Source of the DNA: Aristolochia californica
Taxonomy: Eukaryota; Streptophyta; Magnoliopsida; Piperales; Aristolochiaceae
Reading direction: 5' to 3'
NCBI GenBank assembly: GCA_029961685.1
Contig: JARWKL010000009.1
Coordinates: forward strand, 19,463,237 to 19,527,236
Length of the DNA stretch: 64,000 nt
The position numbers were made by a program, and so were the translations under genes. The notes under the pieces were generated by a model. It did no database searches. It was not told the DNA's origin and was given only the letters and a program-made list of their open reading frames with translations. Shown here piece after piece: positions 62,331 to 64,000 of the stretch. Position 1 is the stretch's first letter. Each line of letters opens with the position of its first letter.

Positions 62331-64000
62331 CCTAACGATCATTGACAATTTTAAAGTGATTTATCATGCGTAATGGGCTACTATTTTCTATGGAAGCACT
62401 TATGGGCTGGGATTCAACACTCAGTTAAAATTCCTCTGCCTCCCCCTTTTCCTGACGATTGCAAAACTTGATATATAAAAACTAAAAATTATTTACGATC
62501 CCTAATAATTACATACACTTTTATGAAATATCTCTCTATAAATTTTTGCATTGTGCATTTCCATTTTAGATGTATACTTTTTTCATAAATCAAAACTTGA
62601 GTTTATACTTTTCCCTTCATCTCGTAGAAAAAAATAGAATAGATGACAACGAAATGAAAATTTTAGAGTTTGTATATGGAAAAAAATTAAAGCAATAACA
62701 AATGTATGTAAAAAAAATTTATTCACACACAACAAATGAACACAAAAGTTTTGTTATCAAAGTTTGGTAAATTCCTCTAGTTCAACAGCCCCAATAGCTT
62801 GGAATTTAATAAGAAAAAAATGTTTCTACACAAGCTTTAAAAAATGGATATGCATGCTTGAAACATGTGAAAGATGCAAATGACCTATGGATCCAAAACC
62901 TTTTAAAAGGAATAACAAACCGCTCATTAAATTCTCAAGTGAACGTGCGGTGGGATAATTACCCGAGTCAAACAAGCCATTATTTTGCCCATTTATAAAA
63001 AGTATACCTATCTATCATTAATGAATTTAAAGTGATTTATCATGCGTAACATGCTATATTTTTTGTAAGTAATGACTTATGAGTCGGGATTCAACACACA
63101 GTTAAAATTTCACCGCCTCCCCCTTTTCCCGACATTTGCAAAACCTGATATATAAAAACTAAAAAGAGTTAACAATCCCTAAAAATTACAGACACTTTAT
63201 GGAAATATCTCTCTCTCGAGTTATGCATTTTGCATTTCTATTTTAGATGTATACTATTTTCTTAAATCAAAACTTGAGTTTTCACTTTTCCCTTCATCTT
63301 GTAGACAAAAAAGAGAATAGATGACAACGAAATGAAAATTTTAGAGTTTGGATATGGAAAAAATTTAAAGTAATAATAAATATAAGTAAAGAAAATTTAT
63401 TCACACACCACAAATGAACACAAAAGTTTTGTTATCCAAGTTTGGGAAATTCCACAAGTTCAATATCCCCAATAGCTTGGAATTTGATAAGAAAGAGATT
63501 TTTCTACACATGCTTTAAAAAAGGGATATGCATGCTTGAAGCATGTTAACGATGCAAATGACCTATGGATCAAAAACCTTTTAAAGAGAATAACAAACCG
63601 CTCATTAAATTCTCAAGTGAAAGTGCGGGGGGATGTTTACCCGAGTCAAACAACCCATTATTTTGCCCATTTACAAAAAATTGACCTAACGATCATTGAT
63701 GAATGTAAAGTGATTTAACATGCGTAACGGGCTATATTTTTGTACGGAATGACTTATGGCTTGGGATACAACACTCAGTTAAAATTCCACCACCTCCCAC
63801 TTTTCCCGACGATTGGAAAACCTGATATATAAAAACTAAAAAGAGTTTACAATCCCTAAAAATTAATGTCACCTTTTGGAAGTATCTCTCTCAAAATTTG
63901 TACATTGTGCGTTTCCAATTTAGGTGTACACTTTTTTCTGAAATAAAAACTTGAGTTTTCACTTTTCCCTTCTTCTCGTAGACAAAAAAGAGAATAGATG

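Larger units (their letters stand above)
1..64000 (+). repeat. Satellite DNA array, ~677-bp monomer, ~95 tandem copies
   Basis: The window is filled by direct head-to-tail copies of one AT-rich monomer. Landmarks recur in the same order in each copy: GGATATGCATGCTTGAAAC, GACCTATGGATCC, ACAAGCCATTATTTTGCCC, GATCATTGATGATTG, a C-rich box, GATATATAAAAACTAAAAAG, CTTTTCCCTTCATCTCGTAG, GAGAATAGATGACAACG, CACACACCACAAATGAACAC and GGGAAATTCCACTAGTTCAA. About 95 anchors (GACCTATGG or variant) give a mean of about 674 bp. Every copy is in the same orientation and no foreign insertion interrupts the array. Any two monomers look roughly 80-90% identical by eye, with local blocks near 99%. This pattern is that of nuclear satellite DNA. 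The family is not recognised, and neither centromeric nor other location can be read from the sequence. Confidence 0.97.
53726..64000 (+). repeat. Block D: older monomers with 11-mer and 3-mer periodicity
   Basis: Anchors are at about 54003, 54679, 55388, 56065, 56740, 57408, 58128, 58843, 59501, 60161, 60833, 61507, 62172, 62883 and 63560. Three successive monomers (54,679, 55,388, 56,065) match those 7,493-7,495 bp downstream (62,172, 62,883, 63,560). Shared marks are the 34-bp duplication, GAAAAAAATGTTTCTAC (55,323 and 62,815) and TATACTATTT. Nested in this is a three-monomer repeat of about 2,006 bp (59,080-59,955 with 61,085-61,965), whose central monomers share AAAAGCATGGAATTTG and a ~12-bp loss giving GTGGGATCATACAAGC or GTGGGAAAATACAAGC. 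The array runs off the right edge. Confidence 0.85.

Noticed and set aside
1072..63718. Protein-coding genes for the many 60-105 codon open frames on both strands
   Set aside because: They recur at fixed monomer positions in several overlapping frames, vary freely, and are broken in many copies. None exceeds 105 codons in 64 kb. They are expected from repeating a 677-bp AT-rich unit.
1..64000. Nucleosome-scale substructure, since 677 is close to 4 x 169
   Set aside because: I looked for ~169-bp subrepeats within the monomer and saw none. The number alone is not evidence.
1..64000. CRISPR array, prophage, integron or other prokaryotic repeat system
   Set aside because: Repeat units are 677 bp with no short repeat-spacer alternation, no associated genes, and no coding density typical of prokaryotes.

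Overview
The whole window is one uninterrupted, head-to-tail satellite DNA array. A monomer of about 677 bp, AT-rich (roughly 30% GC by eye), is repeated about 95 times, always in the same orientation. I located one copy of the anchor word GACCTATGG (or a variant) per monomer; the usual spacing is 670-680 bp and the outliers are explained by specific indels. No intact gene, tRNA, rRNA, transposon, telomere repeat, CRISPR array or prokaryotic operon is visible. This is typical of constitutive heterochromatin (pericentromeric, subtelomeric or B-chromosome-like) in a nuclear eukaryotic genome. A plant is plausible from the monomer length and style, but I do not recognise the family and the sequence does not fix the lineage.

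Layout. Block L (1-8,702) holds diverged monomers with weak, mosaic higher-order structure. Block A (about 8,870-24,165) is a run of about 24 monomers. Block M (24,166-27,123) is a short set of diverged monomers. Block B (27,124-32,416) is two near-identical tandem copies of a four-monomer unit (2,646 bp), with a tail to about 32,929. Block A' (about 32,930-46,236) is a second copy of A, about 24.05 kb downstream, that lacks three monomers. T' (46,237-47,604) is a second copy of the B tail. Block C (47,605-53,725) is a young two-monomer higher-order repeat (1,353 bp, four copies plus an extra half). Block D (53,726-64,000) is older sequence with an 11-monomer (about 7,495 bp) periodicity, a nested three-monomer repeat (about 2,006 bp), and monomers that carry a 34-bp internal tandem duplication.

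How it evolved. The window records satellite turnover at several scales: a tandem duplication of about 24 kb, a four-monomer duplication, a two-monomer amplification, one-monomer deletions whose fusion monomers can be mapped to short intervals, microhomology deletions, and one apparent hairpin template-switch mutation. Many junctions fall in one A/T-tract zone of the monomer.

Coding potential. Open frames of about 63 codons recur at the same place in roughly 44 of the 95 monomers. Many amino-acid changes, frameshifts in other monomers and loss from the youngest block C argue that they are by-products of repetition. Each monomer also carries a C-rich box, a TATA-like TATATAAAAA and splice-site-like words. 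These are recorded as hypotheses only.
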